A stretch of DNA of 64,000 bases from positions 25,711,437 to 25,775,436 of the forward strand of contig NC_059500.1 in assembly GCF_018139145.2 (NCBI RefSeq), written 5' to 3'. How positions within the stretch are numbered: the stretch's first letter is position 1; each line of letters opens with the position of its first letter. The stretch comes from Gymnogyps californianus. Taxonomy: Eukaryota > Chordata > Aves > Accipitriformes > Cathartidae. The notes beneath the pieces are model-generated. The model ran no database searches. It was not told where the DNA came from and saw only the letters and a list, made by a program, of their open reading frames with translations. This document shows positions 39,326 to 52,200 of this stretch, in pieces. Position numbers and translations under genes: made by a program.

Positions 39326-41967
39326 TATACCTTTTTAACTTGTGTGACTTTCTCATACGTGATGGTGGTAGCCCAGGAATGAGAGGCTGACTTTCTATGG
39401 GGTCATATGCAGTTAGTGATCACTGAATGCAGGAACAAACTGTAACCGAATAGTGAGACAACCTGATCTCACAGTGACAAAAGTAAGACAATCTGTAGGG
39501 GTGGAATTTCAGTACGAATGTCCCTGTGGAACTAGTCACTCAGCTACAGACCAGAACCATGAAGCAAATACATCTGAAGAAATAATAAGCAATAGCTATT
39601 TGGACTTTGACAAACCACAGCTGACACTATCCCATCACTAGCCAGGGGAATCTGAACATATCTGCTAGAGTTGTAGCCATAAAAAAGGTATCCTCTTTGC
39701 ACGTCATTGTCCAGCATTTATTGTGACACTTAATGACAGTGGGGTTCCCCAACTTATCATATAGGTAGAAATACACTTCTTATTTCTTCTATCACAAGGC
39801 ATTGAAATTCCTAAATAGGAAGAAATTCTATTTGCAGGACATGATGTACCACCATGGGAGATATTCCTGTTCATGCAGTGAGATCTGCTTACCACAAACA
39901 TAATCAACAACTCTATCTTGGCTTACCCAATAGAGACTGGGAATTTTGCCTTTTGCAGTATTTTGCCCTGGAAAGGCTCTATGTACTCAAGGTGAGTTAC
40001 TTGTTCTGAAAAAAAAATTACAGATTTTTGTAGCTGAACAAAAGTGAAGAAAGCAAGTAAAAGGATGCTCCCAGGTCAACTTGTCCTTGAAGTTCTTCAT
40101 TGATGAGTACCAAGGAATGAGACAATACTGCATGGAACTACTGATTGCAGATGTCAGCTGTCAGGTGAGAACATTAAACAGAGTACCTTTTACTCATAGA
40201 AAAGTCTGCTAAACTTCTAGCCGGAAGGAAACCTTCATCAATGCCTGATTTCCTTGGACAAACTCAGATATGGAATATCTATTTTCCAGACCTTCAAAGA
40301 ATATATATTTGAAACTCAGGCTAAAGTATCATATTGGATATTCACAAAATTTGAAATCTATTTGCTATTAATAAGTAATTTATAGTCAGATTAGATGCAT
40401 GTTTTTCATTCCTGCTGAAGTCTGTGAAGGCAATATTTAGCCCCAAGCCTGTACCCAGGGCTTCTTTCATCCAGAAATTTGAAAGACTTTCTCCTAGTAT
40501 TTCCACTCCTTTGAACAGGCTGAATTAGGAGCTGGGAAAGGTGCACTAGGATGCTTTTCCTTCAAAACTAGGCAAAGAGGAAGAAGGCTAAGTTTCTGAA
40601 CCCTAATGGACCAGCAGAATAGGTTACTTGTAGGATAAAATCAATCAGGTATGACAAAGCAGAAAAGCAGAATGACAGGTGATTAAAAAATGATCAGTCC
40701 TCGCAGACTTCACTGTAGCTCAGGGTCAGTTCTGGATCAGGGATTAGGTAAACAGTTCTATGTGAAACAACTTACTTCTTTAAAAAAAAAAACAAACAAC
40801 AAACAAACTACAACCTTGTTATCCTTGTGATTATTCTATGGCTTATTACAGAAGGGATCTTGGAGATTGCATGCACAGGCTGGAATCTGTCTTCTTGACC
40901 AGCTGTGAATTCCATCACACCAGGAGACCTCAGCTGCCACAAATTGTACATTAAAACCTCAACATTAGGTACTTCGCAGCAGGGAGAAAAAGGCAGAACT
41001 GAATACATCACTCTTCAGCAAAAAAGGATCCTCTCAGTTCCTCTGTCTTATGATTTGATGGCCATAGTGGACCTGGAATATCAAAGAAGGATCATTTGCC
41101 AGTGACACAGAAGAGGGTGCCTAAAGCATATTTCAGCACAGGAGAGAATCTGGCCCAACATTTACTTTCTGGTGTGCCACATCCAGCATGTGGCTGTCCA
41201 GTCAAGCAGATGCTTGTGTGAACTGCTGTAACAATTGGCACACAGTCAGCAACACATACAATGTGTGATGCCAACAACAAGCAGCTTTCATGGGCCGTGC
41301 TCAAAAATTTCTATTGAACATAACTAGAGAAACACCTGTGTTAAACGAGATCTAGCTCATGCAGGGTGAAAATCTGCTATTGAAAATGCACTGAAAAATT
41401 CATTCGAGCTTGAGAGACTGGAAAGGGGCACTGTTGCCTTTATTGGATGAAAGCAGTACTTTCAAGGTCAGAAGTGTTCTGTGTCATCTGAATCTGAAAG
41501 GAAGAACTTCTTATGAAAGGACATTAATCTATGACTACAAAATCATTTGCTTTGGCTAGAAATGAAACACTCGCTCAATTTTTTTTTTCCTGAGCTACTT
41601 TGCCTACTTCATGCCTTTTGATATACCTTACTGTGATCAGACACGACCAAGAGGATTTAAAAGAAACTGGCTGTGATCTCCTGCACTCTCCAGACTCCTA
41701 GCTAGACTCCTGGCACCCTAGAAGAGCAAGGCAAGGTGCAGCACCGTGCAGAACCTCCAGCATGATCCAGTATGGTGGGAGGGCTCAAACCCTTTGCTTC
41801 TTTCCTCCCCATTTATATTAGGCATGTAAGTGCTCTATAGTGTGCAGCACTTTCCACATTTTTGCCTGATATGAAAAAACACACCAACCCCACTAAATTT
41901 TGACCTTTCTTCAGGAGCTTTGGATTCTGTGGAAATTCTTTCTGTCTGGTGATGGAATCAGGCATTC
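39326..41967. other. Unannotated sequence
   Basis: No gene recognised. The stretch at 40800-41300 is somewhat GC-richer with overlapping 60-70 aa open frames but no identifiable domain. Confidence 0.5.
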
Positions 41968-42125
41968 TGTATTGGGTTTGTGTGCCAAGGTTTTGGTAGT
42001 GGGGCGGGGGGGGGGGACGGACGACAGGGGTGGCTTCTGTGAGAAGCTGCTAGAAGCTTCCCCTATGTCCGATAAAGTTAATGCTAGCAGGTTCCAGGAC
42101 GGACCTGCCGCTGGCCAAGGCCGAG

Positions 42126-42133
42126 CCAATCAG
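42126..42133 (+). promoter_or_regulatory. CAAT box of LTR copy D
   Basis: CCAATCAG lies 36 bp upstream of the TATA-like motif, a typical retroviral U3 arrangement. Confidence 0.6.
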
Positions 42134-42161
42134 TAACAGTGGTAGCGCCTCTGGGATAACA

Positions 42162-42169
42162 TATTTAAG
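42162..42169 (+). promoter_or_regulatory. TATA-like box of LTR copy D
   Basis: TATTTAAG. The same element, TATATTTAAG or close, sits at the homologous place in copies A and B, which supports a conserved core promoter. Transcription would start near 42190-42200. Confidence 0.6.
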
Positions 42170-42369
42170 AAAGGGAAAAGAAGTTACAGGGGAGTAGCAG
42201 TTGCAGCCAGAGGGAGCGGAGTGAGAAGACGTGAGAGAAACAACTCCGCAGACACCAAGGTCAGTGAAGAAGGAGGGGGAGGAGGTGCTCCAGGCACCGG
42301 AGCACAGAGAGATTCCCCTGCAGCCCGTGGTGAAGACCATGGTGAGGCAGGCTGTCCCCCTGCAGCCCA

Positions 42370-42735
42370 TGGAGGTCCACGGTGGAGCAGATATCCACCT
42401 GCAGCCCGTGGAGGGACCCCACGCTGGAGCAGGTGGATGCCCGAAGGACGCTGTGACCCCGTGGGAAGCCCGCACTGGAGCAGGCTCCTGGCAGGACCTG
42501 TGGACCTGTGGCCCCGTGGAGAGAGGAGCCCATGCTGAAGCAGGTTTGCTGGCAGGACTTGTGACCCCGCAGGGGACCCACGCTGGAGCAGTCTGTTCCT
42601 GAAGGACTGCACCCCGTGGATGGGACCCATGCTGGAGCAGTTTGTGAAGAACTGTAGCCCATGGGAAGGACTCACATTGGAGAAACTCGTGGAGGGCTGA
42701 CCCCTGTGGGAGGGACCCCACGCTGGAGCAGGGGA
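42370..42735 (+). repeat. Tandem 43-56 bp GC-rich units in LTR copy D
   Basis: About eight units with GGAGCAG-type anchors near 42381, 42424, 42475, 42531, 42582, 42630, 42674 and 42722. Each has CCCACGCTGGAGCAG followed by a GGACTG-CCCGTGG block. The spacing is irregular and not a multiple of three, so this is a non-coding array lying in the presumed R region of the LTR. Confidence 0.85.
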
Positions 42736-42954
42736 AGAGTGTGAGGAGTCCTCCCCCTGAGGAGGAAGGAGCGGCAGAAATAACGTGTGATGAACCGACC
42801 CAAACCCCCATTCCCCATCCCCCTGCGCCGCTCGGGGGGGGAGGAGGTAGAGAAAATAAGGAGTAAAGTTAAGCCCGGGAAGAAGGGAGGGGTGGGGGGA
42901 AGGTGTTTTAAGATTTGGTTTTATTTCTCATTATCCTGCTCTAATTTGACTAGC

Positions 42955-42960
42955 AATAAA
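42955..42960 (+). terminator. Poly(A) signal of LTR copy D
   Basis: AATAAA followed by TTAAACTAAT, conserved in copies A and B. It lies about 790 bp downstream of the TATA box, so the R region would be unusually long. Confidence 0.65.
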
Positions 42961-45900
42961 TTAAACTAATTTTTCCCTAAGTCGAGTCTGTTTTGCCCGT
43001 GACGGTAATTGGTGAGTGATCTCCCTGTCCTTATCTCGACCCACGAGCCTTTTGTTTTATTTTCTCTCCCCCTGTCCAGCTGAGGAGGGGGAGTGATAGA
43101 GCGGCTTTGGTGGGCACCTGGCATCCAGCCAGGGTCAACCTGCCACACATTGTTACTGTCTACCGTGTCAGAAACAGGAAAAATTATCTGAACACAACTT
43201 TTAAGTATCGTCAGCCACGTGTTCTTCTTATCCTCAGAGTAGTTACATAAGCATAATCCTAGCATAATAACAATTATTATTATCCAACAACAATGCAAAA
43301 ATAATATACTGCTGACCATATGAAAAAGGTGGATGGCCTGTTTCTTGTTCCAGGACCAGTAAGTTTTCTGTTCCTTCACTGGAGGAAGGGCTTACAGTTC
43401 CACTCACACCCACTGTTTTCTGTGGTCCACAAACAAGACAAGAGATGTTTTGTGGATATCCCTCTTGTATATACTGATGACTGGTCCCACAACACCAAAA
43501 ATACAAACTGCTTTCCATGCAAGCTTTCCATGCCAGTGCATTCTCACATCCCCTTCCTACCTCCTGATCCATGATTACATTAACCTGCTATGTTATATTA
43601 GAAAAAATATAGATCTGCCCTATGCAGTACATTCTATCCACATCTTTATCATCAGCATCATTTTTTTTCCAAGACAGCTGAAAAAATGTGTGCCTTCTTC
43701 TTACAAGTAGAAATGGGCAACCTGATTAAGAAATCTGCCAAACAGAATTTCTTTTTATTGTATTTGGCAGGACATCACTCAGCAACTCATCTTTGATCAA
43801 GTTCTGCCACTGTCAGTGGCTGACAGAGACTGCTTTATCACTAGTCTCTAGAAACAGGAAGTAAATGCTCCTAATCTAGCTAACATCCAGCATGGTTGGC
43901 TTGATAAGCACTTTCTGCCTGTGCCTGGCTTCCCCCTACAGATCAGGTCTGGTCAGAATCTGTGTTTTCTTTTAGAAAACAATTTCTATCTCTCCTAATT
44001 ACAAAATGAAGGTTTTGTAGACCAGAGCACTTTCAGTATATTAGAGAACCATGAACCTAGAAGATCCTGAAAAAACAGAGTTGCTGGGTAATGATCCTGT
44101 CTATGGCCTGATCCACCAAATTCCAGTGCTCCATATGTTCCCTCTTTCTCCTCATCACAACCCCACAGGGTGTCACTGTGGACCTGGAAGGAGATAAAAA
44201 CAGGAGATAGACTGCAGCTGCAGTAATTTTAGGTGCCATAGCTCTTCAGCAGAGAAAACAGCCGTTTGTGAATTGGAAAAATAAAAAAGGTCTCCTGATT
44301 TTGTTGCTAAACTGGGAGAAGAAACCATCAGGTCTGGAAATCTAGAGAATAATTTTATTCCCAGCCTCATTTAGTGCTGTTCAGTGCCTTCGGTTGACAG
44401 CAGTTAGAGACCATAGTGAAGGAGGAAGATTATAGAATTTTCTTGGACAATGTAAGGAAGTAATGGCTCTTAGCAGACCTAATCCTGGCCATACATAATC
44501 CATGCCACACATTCCCCACAGATAAAATGTACTTCAGTAAAGTAATTAATGACTATTGATAACATATTACTCATTAAAATAGCTGTTCTGAATTACCTTT
44601 ATAATGTTTTGAGTGTGTGTATCCCTACATATATGTACACAGTATAAACATACATATACTATATATAGGTTCTCTGTGTTAAATTACAGAACTAGGTATT
44701 TAATAAAGCCAGTCTCTCATGTACCTTCCTCTGAATACTTCTGAATACTTACTGTCTATGATTTACTTCTAATTTTCCAAACTCTTGATACCTTAATTTA
44801 AAAAATTACCATTAAAATCCATAAATCAATAAATTAAATTAAAATCTAGCCATAAAATCCAGATGGGCTGTGTGTTTTGCAAGAAAGAGAACCAGAGAGT
44901 CCAGAGCTCTTTGAAAGTCTCATGAAACTCATAATTTCACCTAAAATTTAGGACTTAATCTTCAACTCCTACTAGTTATTGAGCTTCTTAATAAAATCCT
45001 TGGTTTTCAACTATAAGAAGGATTATTTTTTTTTAACCAGTAGAACATTATGCTAAGCTGTTTTTTACTTAGGGCAGCAATTTCTGGTGTGTGTTAACCC
45101 ATGGTAGCATCTGGCTTCCTGGCAGGTTCCATAGACAACTGGCAGCTTAGGACTAACATGTCTGTCAGATGGTAAGGCGGCTGCTGATGGGTTGTGCCTG
45201 TATCATTTCCCCAGATGTCTTTCTTTTTAAAATTCCCATTAACTCTATGAAATCTATACATCTGTTTGTAAACAGATTGCCATATACTTTTATGAAATAG
45301 GGATGATAGTAAGAAGGATTTTTCTGTAATTGACTTTTCCATGCTTTTTCTGATGAACTGTTATAATTAAAGCTATCTTTGTGCCATATTTTGTTTCAGT
45401 TAAGGTAAGTTCTGCTTTATGATCTATCAATTTCATTTGCTCTGTTTTCATTTTTTGAGGTTATGTGTTTTTTCCTAAGTGTTTAAGGGTAACACAGAAG
45501 TGGATGTATTCTAAGTCTATAGAAGCTGTAAGGTGTTGGACATCCCAGCTCCTTCGAAAGTGGAACGAAAGGAAAAAAGATAATTTGGAGTTCTGCATGG
45601 GCATTTCAGCTTGTTTGTGCTGCAGAGATAGAGTGTCATTACTCATCCATGTATTTGATGTTGAATTGTATGCCAATGATTGGGATATTTGGCTGTCTAT
45701 TACAAAACTTAATGCTGTCATTGAAGCATTGTTTTCCAATTTCCTCAAGGCAGCAACTTTTTCTGCAGTGAGGGATCTTTAGTCCGCCTCACTCTTGAAA
45801 CATTTTTTTTTCTTTAATGTGGAATGACCCCATTAACTTACAATATAATTTTCAACCCCACACATTTAGACTATTAGATCAGTTGGGTGAAAAATAATGT

Positions 45901-48339
45901 GACCTTCCTTCTTGCACACCATGTGGAAATCATCACAGGAACAGATCGCTGAACCAAAGAGAAGCAAACGGTGCTGGACGCTTGCCTTTTCATAAATCTG
46001 TACCTGAGGTCAGTCAGCAGCTTTGCCAGTTGATGTTATGTAGCCAGACAGCATGAGGTGTAAACCAGCTGAGATGCAAGGGTAGTGACCTTTAGACAGT
46101 GTGTTGGATTTGGTTCATTTGTCTTAATACTCGTTGAAAAAGGAATAATGAAAAGGCACCAAATAAGAACAAGCATCTCAAAATTAGGTGCCAAGAAAAT
46201 TATTCCATGCTTGCTTTATGCAGAAAGCATTCTTTTTAGTCAATCCTTTCTTATCTGTAGTCAATCATTTGAATAAAATGCAAAATAGCCACAACAAAAA
46301 TCTTCTTTTCCACACCCCAAAGCAAAAATTGTTGCTTGACACTAATATGGATCTCTTATGCCAGTTCGTAGTGGTTGCCAGGTTGATGGAGCACTGAAAT
46401 TTGAGAGGCAAAAATGTACTGTATTATCTCAATTTCTTGAATTCCATGAAACCTTCAGGGAGGGGAAATTGCTACCCAAAAGAACTGCCTAGGGTGTTGA
46501 CAAATCATATTGGTAAAGCTAATTAGTCTAATAATGCTATACTTGGCTAAAAAAAGGAAAAATAGCTCTCTGATTGGCATTAAGTGAACTGGTTGCCTGG
46601 GAGAAATACTATGGCTTGCTCTCCTATTTAGAAGTAGAATCAAACAGCTCTGAGTTGGAAACTGAAATTCCCAAACTGTGAATTGCACTTGCAAAGAAAG
46701 CCTTCCAGCTACATCTTCTTTGCTGACATACACTCAGAAACGTTCAGTCTCAAGAGTTACTTTGACATTTTCCTACTGCTTTTAAATGTGATGCAAGCAG
46801 CTACAAATTTTTGTCTTTCTGATTTTGGTTTTTTTTGGTGTGGGGTTTTTTTTCTTTTTTTTTCTTGATGGTAGAATTAAGGACAGTTGGTCAGGAAAGC
46901 ATCCAGTTATGGTTTGATCCACATAAACTTTTTGGCTCTATTTACAAGTAGAATATAGCTCCTCAGTGATATGATTCTGATACTATTTGCATTCATAATC
47001 ATAACTTACATAGCAATGTTTCTGTTCAGATCACAGAATAGATATTAATTGTTTGACAGTTTTAAAAAGTTCTCAGACCTAGTCTTTCTAAATAAAGGCA
47101 TCATAAACATCAAAGGCATTTGGCTTTCATTTAAGCTATGGCTTTGACCCTTCTGTCCTTTTTAACTGCATCCAATAATTGTTGTACTAAAGATTTGAGG
47201 AAAACAATCCCCCTCAAAAGCCTAGACAGTTCTGAACTCATTAACTTTTTTACTTTTTCCATAAAGTATAAATTAGCCATTGATTTGGGGCAGTTCTTGC
47301 TTTTTTCACTCATAGTTACCCTAGTAAATCTGATGCTAAGGTTTTGTTATACCAGAATCATGACAAAGCATCCCTCCCAAATTCCGTACAAGTATAACTT
47401 GCTAATAAGTCAACTGACTGTTTTGTTTGAAAACTTGTTAGAAATGTAAAACATTGCAGTATTTTACAAAGCAGTAACCTAACTAGTCAACTAGTGTTTG
47501 CTTTGGGTTCAGCACATGTAACTCATGCCGGTGAGGCTCATTTCTCCAGACTGAAGTGCAGTCATTTCTTCAGATTGAAGTGATACCTTGCCCAGAAGTT
47601 AAATCCAAAAATTCACATTGTTGGGTGCTGTAGCTGTTGTTCAACAGGGACTGCTGAGAATTGCAGCTGAGGGTAGTCAAAGGTGAACATAAAAAATTAA
47701 GGAGCTGAATTGGAATGTGACAATAACGATTAATTTCACCTTACAACATTATCTGAACTTTGTGGTCCTAAAAGTCAGGTTAAAAATTAATGTTAAAAAG
47801 ATGATTTTTCCAGTAATATTTCCCCAGACTTCTTTGAATAACACTTAAAGTTCTGAGTGTTTGGACATTCTTTCTTCCACCTGCAATCCAGAAACATAAA
47901 ACAAAAAATAAGAGGAGGAATAGTAAAACATTTCTTTTAACTTAAAGGAAAACATTAATCTGCCTTTGATTCACATATTGGATAAAGATTGATTGATATA
48001 ATTTTAGCTAAACCCCTTCATTACATCTTTCTTATACTATCTACTCATGAAATTAAAAATGACAGTTATTCAGAATAATTATTAAAAAAACCACAGAATG
48101 CATTGTTTGTTTAACTACTAAGCACACATATATGCAGGTGTGGTTGTGAGATATACCAATGAATGATAACTCTGGATACTGTTTTTACATTGAAGTGTTC
48201 TACTATAGGCTGTGTTATGTTCCTTTCTGCTTCTTTAAATATGTCAAGAGAGTTGCGTCTTGAGCCATATTCTTTCACTCCTTTCCCCAATTTCAACAGA
48301 ACTGGAAATGTCAGCCTCAGGGAAGTTTGGTCTTACAGA

Positions 48340-48383
48340 TTTTTGTTTGTTTGTTTTTTGGTTTGTTTGTTTGTTTGTTTTTG
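48340..48383. repeat. (TTTG)n simple repeat
   Basis: Two adjoining runs of TTTG units separated by a T6 stretch. Confidence 0.9.
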
Positions 48384-49271
48384 GAGGATGCTCTGGAGAG
48401 GACTTATTTCTCATACTGTAATATAAAGGAAAGATTAATAAAGCTCTGTGTTACCATTGTTCACTGAGTATTACAGGAAAAACAAAAATCTGATTAAATT
48501 GGACCTTAAAAAGTATTCTTTCTACTCTCAATTCTACAATTTTTTTCCCCTTAGTTTTTCATGCCATGATTTCATTGGCCCTTCAGTTCCCCAAGATGAT
48601 GGAATTTCCTTTCTCAGATCAAATCAGGACACCCTCAGACTTTTGTGCTGGTTAGTTTTATTTTGCTTCCACTGAAAAGAAAATCGTTTTCATAAAGATG
48701 AATTTTTCCCCTCCATGCACAGGTAACTGTAATCTGTAATTACCTCCCTAAAAAGACTTTCCTAATGGCTTGTCTGTTTGGGAAAGGTGTTCAAGTTTAA
48801 CTAGCACTTAATTAAAAATAAAAATTAAAGCAAATATATATAAACTACTTCAAATTCCTGTCTGATTCAATTGTTATTCAACCAGCTATTTCTTTTATTG
48901 TAACTTCTTTTCAGTTTATAAATCCTAAGATTTGTCATACTTTTCACTTGATATACCCATCCAGAGTGTGATTCTGATAAATTATTGGTAGTGGATATTT
49001 AGGAAAAAAAAAATTAAGATGACATGCATGATGTGAACTTCCTCTGATGCATCCTTCTGTCAATCATTGGATTAAGGAAGCCTTGATATAGAGGAGTCAC
49101 TGTGTTGGATAGGTATCAGTGAGCCCGTATTTCAGAAATTGACCTAGTCCCTGCTTTACCCCTCTTATTTCTTTGACCTTCTCATTTGTACCAGTGTAGC
49201 AAAGTAGCAATGTTTTCTATATTCAATTACTCCTTCCATAAAAAGGTATGTCACTTATGTACCCCAATGAC

Positions 49272-49289
49272 TTTTTTTTTTTTTTTTTT
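49272..49289. repeat. Poly-T run
   Basis: Eighteen consecutive T residues. Confidence 0.9.
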
Positions 49290-52200
49290 GAGATAGGAAA
49301 ATATTTCCAATTCATCTTCTCTAAAAAATTACCTGTAGATATCTCTCCTCTCTCTTATATATCTTCTCAGGGCTTTGTCTCTCATACTAAAGTGGTCTTT
49401 GGAGACATACAAAGACATAATGTTTTGTTAATAAAAAAGGGAAAATATTTATGCTACCATCGTTCACCAAATACTTCAGTTCTGAAAAACAAGTTGCATT
49501 AAAGAATATTTTGGATGTAGTTTTTAACTATCTAAGCAAACAAATCAAATCACATTTCAAATGAAAATTAATGATACATGAATATTAATACGCTGGTGTT
49601 TTATCAGACAAGATTGCAATTTGTAGATCTTTCCATGTTGTCAAGTTTATCTAAAATGTCTACTGCTCAAGGGCAGTATAATTTAAAAATATTTTAGAAA
49701 TAAGGAAGGTCAGAGGTCCTGCTAGTAGTAAAAAAATACAAATATTTGAAAGTTGTTGGTATAAAGTGGATGCTGGAAAAAAACATTTTCACTAAACACG
49801 TTTCTGTTAAACATAGTTTCCTCTAAGTCAAAATGTTTCATAGGAATATGTCAAATTCATTTATATGAGCATAATCCTTATTGTATTATATCGATAAATA
49901 AATTAGTAACATTAGCATTATACATTAGAGATAATTTCAGTACATGAATAAAATAGTCAAAGAAAAACATTACATTGAAAGACTTATCGTTCTATTAACT
50001 TAGAAAGTGTTATCTAAGTTAATAATTTCTGAGTCTAAACTTAAAATTCGTTGGTATTTTTGAGAAAGAAGGTTGGAACTCATAGAATAAGTAACTTTGT
50101 GAGAGGTAGAAGTTGTTAATTCTGACTGCTTCCCTGAAATTTGTAAATTAGGACACTGGGTATCAGTGATGGATGAATATTTCTCAGTAAGAATGAGCCA
50201 CAGTTGATATGCAATCCCTTTGCTTTAAAATCACCTTGTTTGTCAGAACAGAAGAATTTACAAAAAAAGGCAAATTGCATTAAACAATATTGAAATCTCA
50301 TGGAAAGAGAGAGCAAGGAAGAGTGACAGCACGAACAGGACTTCCCCATTTCCAGACAGAATTGTAAGTCTGAAAAACTCTAGTACACCATGATACCAAG
50401 AAATCATCATTCAGCTTCTCTACATTAACAAGTGGCTTTAATAATTTTTCTCTATTCATTATTGTAATTCATAAATGAGAAAAATGAATACATCTTTAAA
50501 TGTATAATATTTACTGGTTGTCAAAACTGGCAAAATGAAAAGGGAAAAATATGCAAGATGAGTATGGTTATTACAAACAAAGGTCTATAGTTTTTCTGTT
50601 GAAACAGTGTGTTAATATTGGGTTCCGTACTATCATAATAGCTGTTTAGAAAAATACCTATGTAAAAGCCTATAATCAGCCATTACTCTGCACTACATTA
50701 CGGTTATTGCAAAATCAGTTCCAACATCATATACTGCTGCTTAAAATAGTCTCTCCATGTACCATAAACTGAAATATTTAAGCTTATCACATACCCAACT
50801 TAGCATTTCAGATCTTTTTTGAATCAAAGTTGTAGTTTCCTGAGCTATCATTTCATACCAAATGATTAAACATTGTAAATGAAAAGGTAGATGCTAATCA
50901 GTGGTTCATATTGAGTGGAGAATAGGGAGGAGGAAAGAGATGTTATATTCAGGTACAACCACATTTTCTATGTCATAACCATCTGCAAAATAGCATTTAT
51001 CTAAGCACATTGCACAATGAGCTCTAACATTTACTGGGCAAAGCTTTGGCATCACAACAGGATTTACTGTGTCTCTATCAAGGACAACACACTCACAGAG
51101 CAAACAGTAACCCAGGGATCCCAACTACAAGAGGAAATACAGGTTGCTATGTAACAATTCATGCAGGTTTTGCAGCAGCAGATGGACATTTTGAATGGAA
51201 TTGATGCCCATTTGGCTCTTGTTCCTTGCATTTCCAGAAGTTTGAGTTTTAAAGCAAACCAGCCACGAAATGTGTTGAGCTTGTAGAACATGAGCCTGAA
51301 CGTATCTGATCCTTCTTTCTTATCTTTGGGGTACTAGATAAAGTCATTCACATTCCTACTTCCCCAAAGGTCAAAGCCCAGAAGCATTCCATGTACAGGA
51401 GTCTTAACTCTCATTTCTTCCCTCTGTTGTTAAGATTAATTTGAATTTACTGAGGTAGAGTCACTTTGTGAGATGTGCGCAAGTGGACTCCTACAGCTCG
51501 TACAGACCATTTTGAAATCTGTGGGTCATGCTGTGACTTTTATAGCCCATTTCACTGCCTCCACAGTGGAGTAAATTAGTCAGTTTCCTGACCATTAGTG
51601 TAGATCTTCTGCATGACAGTGTGGGAGGAAGGCATGATCAAAAATGGGAAAACACAGGAAAACTGACAACAAAACAGAGATGCAGGCACAGTAGCTGAAG
51701 CCATCTGCTTGTAACCTACTTTTAAATAACTAGGTAGATATCAATTTGACAATGACACGCCAAAAATTCTTGTGTTCAATTTCTTGGCTGTGTACATGTA
51801 AGCTTCTATGGCATGCAACATTAACTAAAGGTGCTTTCCTTGGTCTGGTTTGACAAACACAGGAGAGCTATTTTTTAGATTCAAGAAGCATATGGCTTTA
51901 GGGGGAAAAAAAAAGTCTTTTGCAAAGAATCTAAGCAGGAGTGAGAAGAGAAAGGGGACACATAACACTCCCCTTCTTTGGAGTCATATTGTGGCATACC
52001 TACCTTCTCTGTGAACATAGCTATCTGATCTATCCAGCCTAGAGGTGCTGGTATTATGGAACGGCCTCCAAATATATATAGCCATATACACAGCACTAGG
52101 TATGTTACACCTGTATAGAAGAGGTCTGCAATTTCTGTTACAGTAGGCTGGGCAGAGGACAATGATTTGGCTGATATTACTAATAGTACTATCGTACTAA

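Larger units (their letters stand above)
41968..43147 (+). mobile_element. Full-length solo LTR of avian ERV, copy D
   Basis: This 1.18 kb LTR on the plus strand runs from TGTATTGGG to CCTGCCACA. The flanks CATTC (before) and CATTG (after) are a 5-bp target duplication with one mismatch. In order it shows a G-run (42006-42016), CCAATCAG (42126), TATTTAAG (42162), tandem GC-rich units (about 42370-42735), AATAAA (42955-42960) and a U5 ending in the family's conserved GGTCAACC-GCCACA. It is the best-preserved member in the window, in the opposite orientation to copies A-C. No internal retroviral sequence is attached, so it is a solo LTR. The 100-250 aa open frames on both strands reflect the GC-rich repeats, not retroviral genes. 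Confidence 0.92.

Noticed and set aside
42050..42811. 253-aa minus-strand open frame and several 100-160 aa frames on both strands in the 42-kb LTR
   Set aside because: They exist in several frames and on both strands at once because the GC-rich tandem units contain few stops. No retroviral or host domain is visible and unit spacing does not preserve frame.
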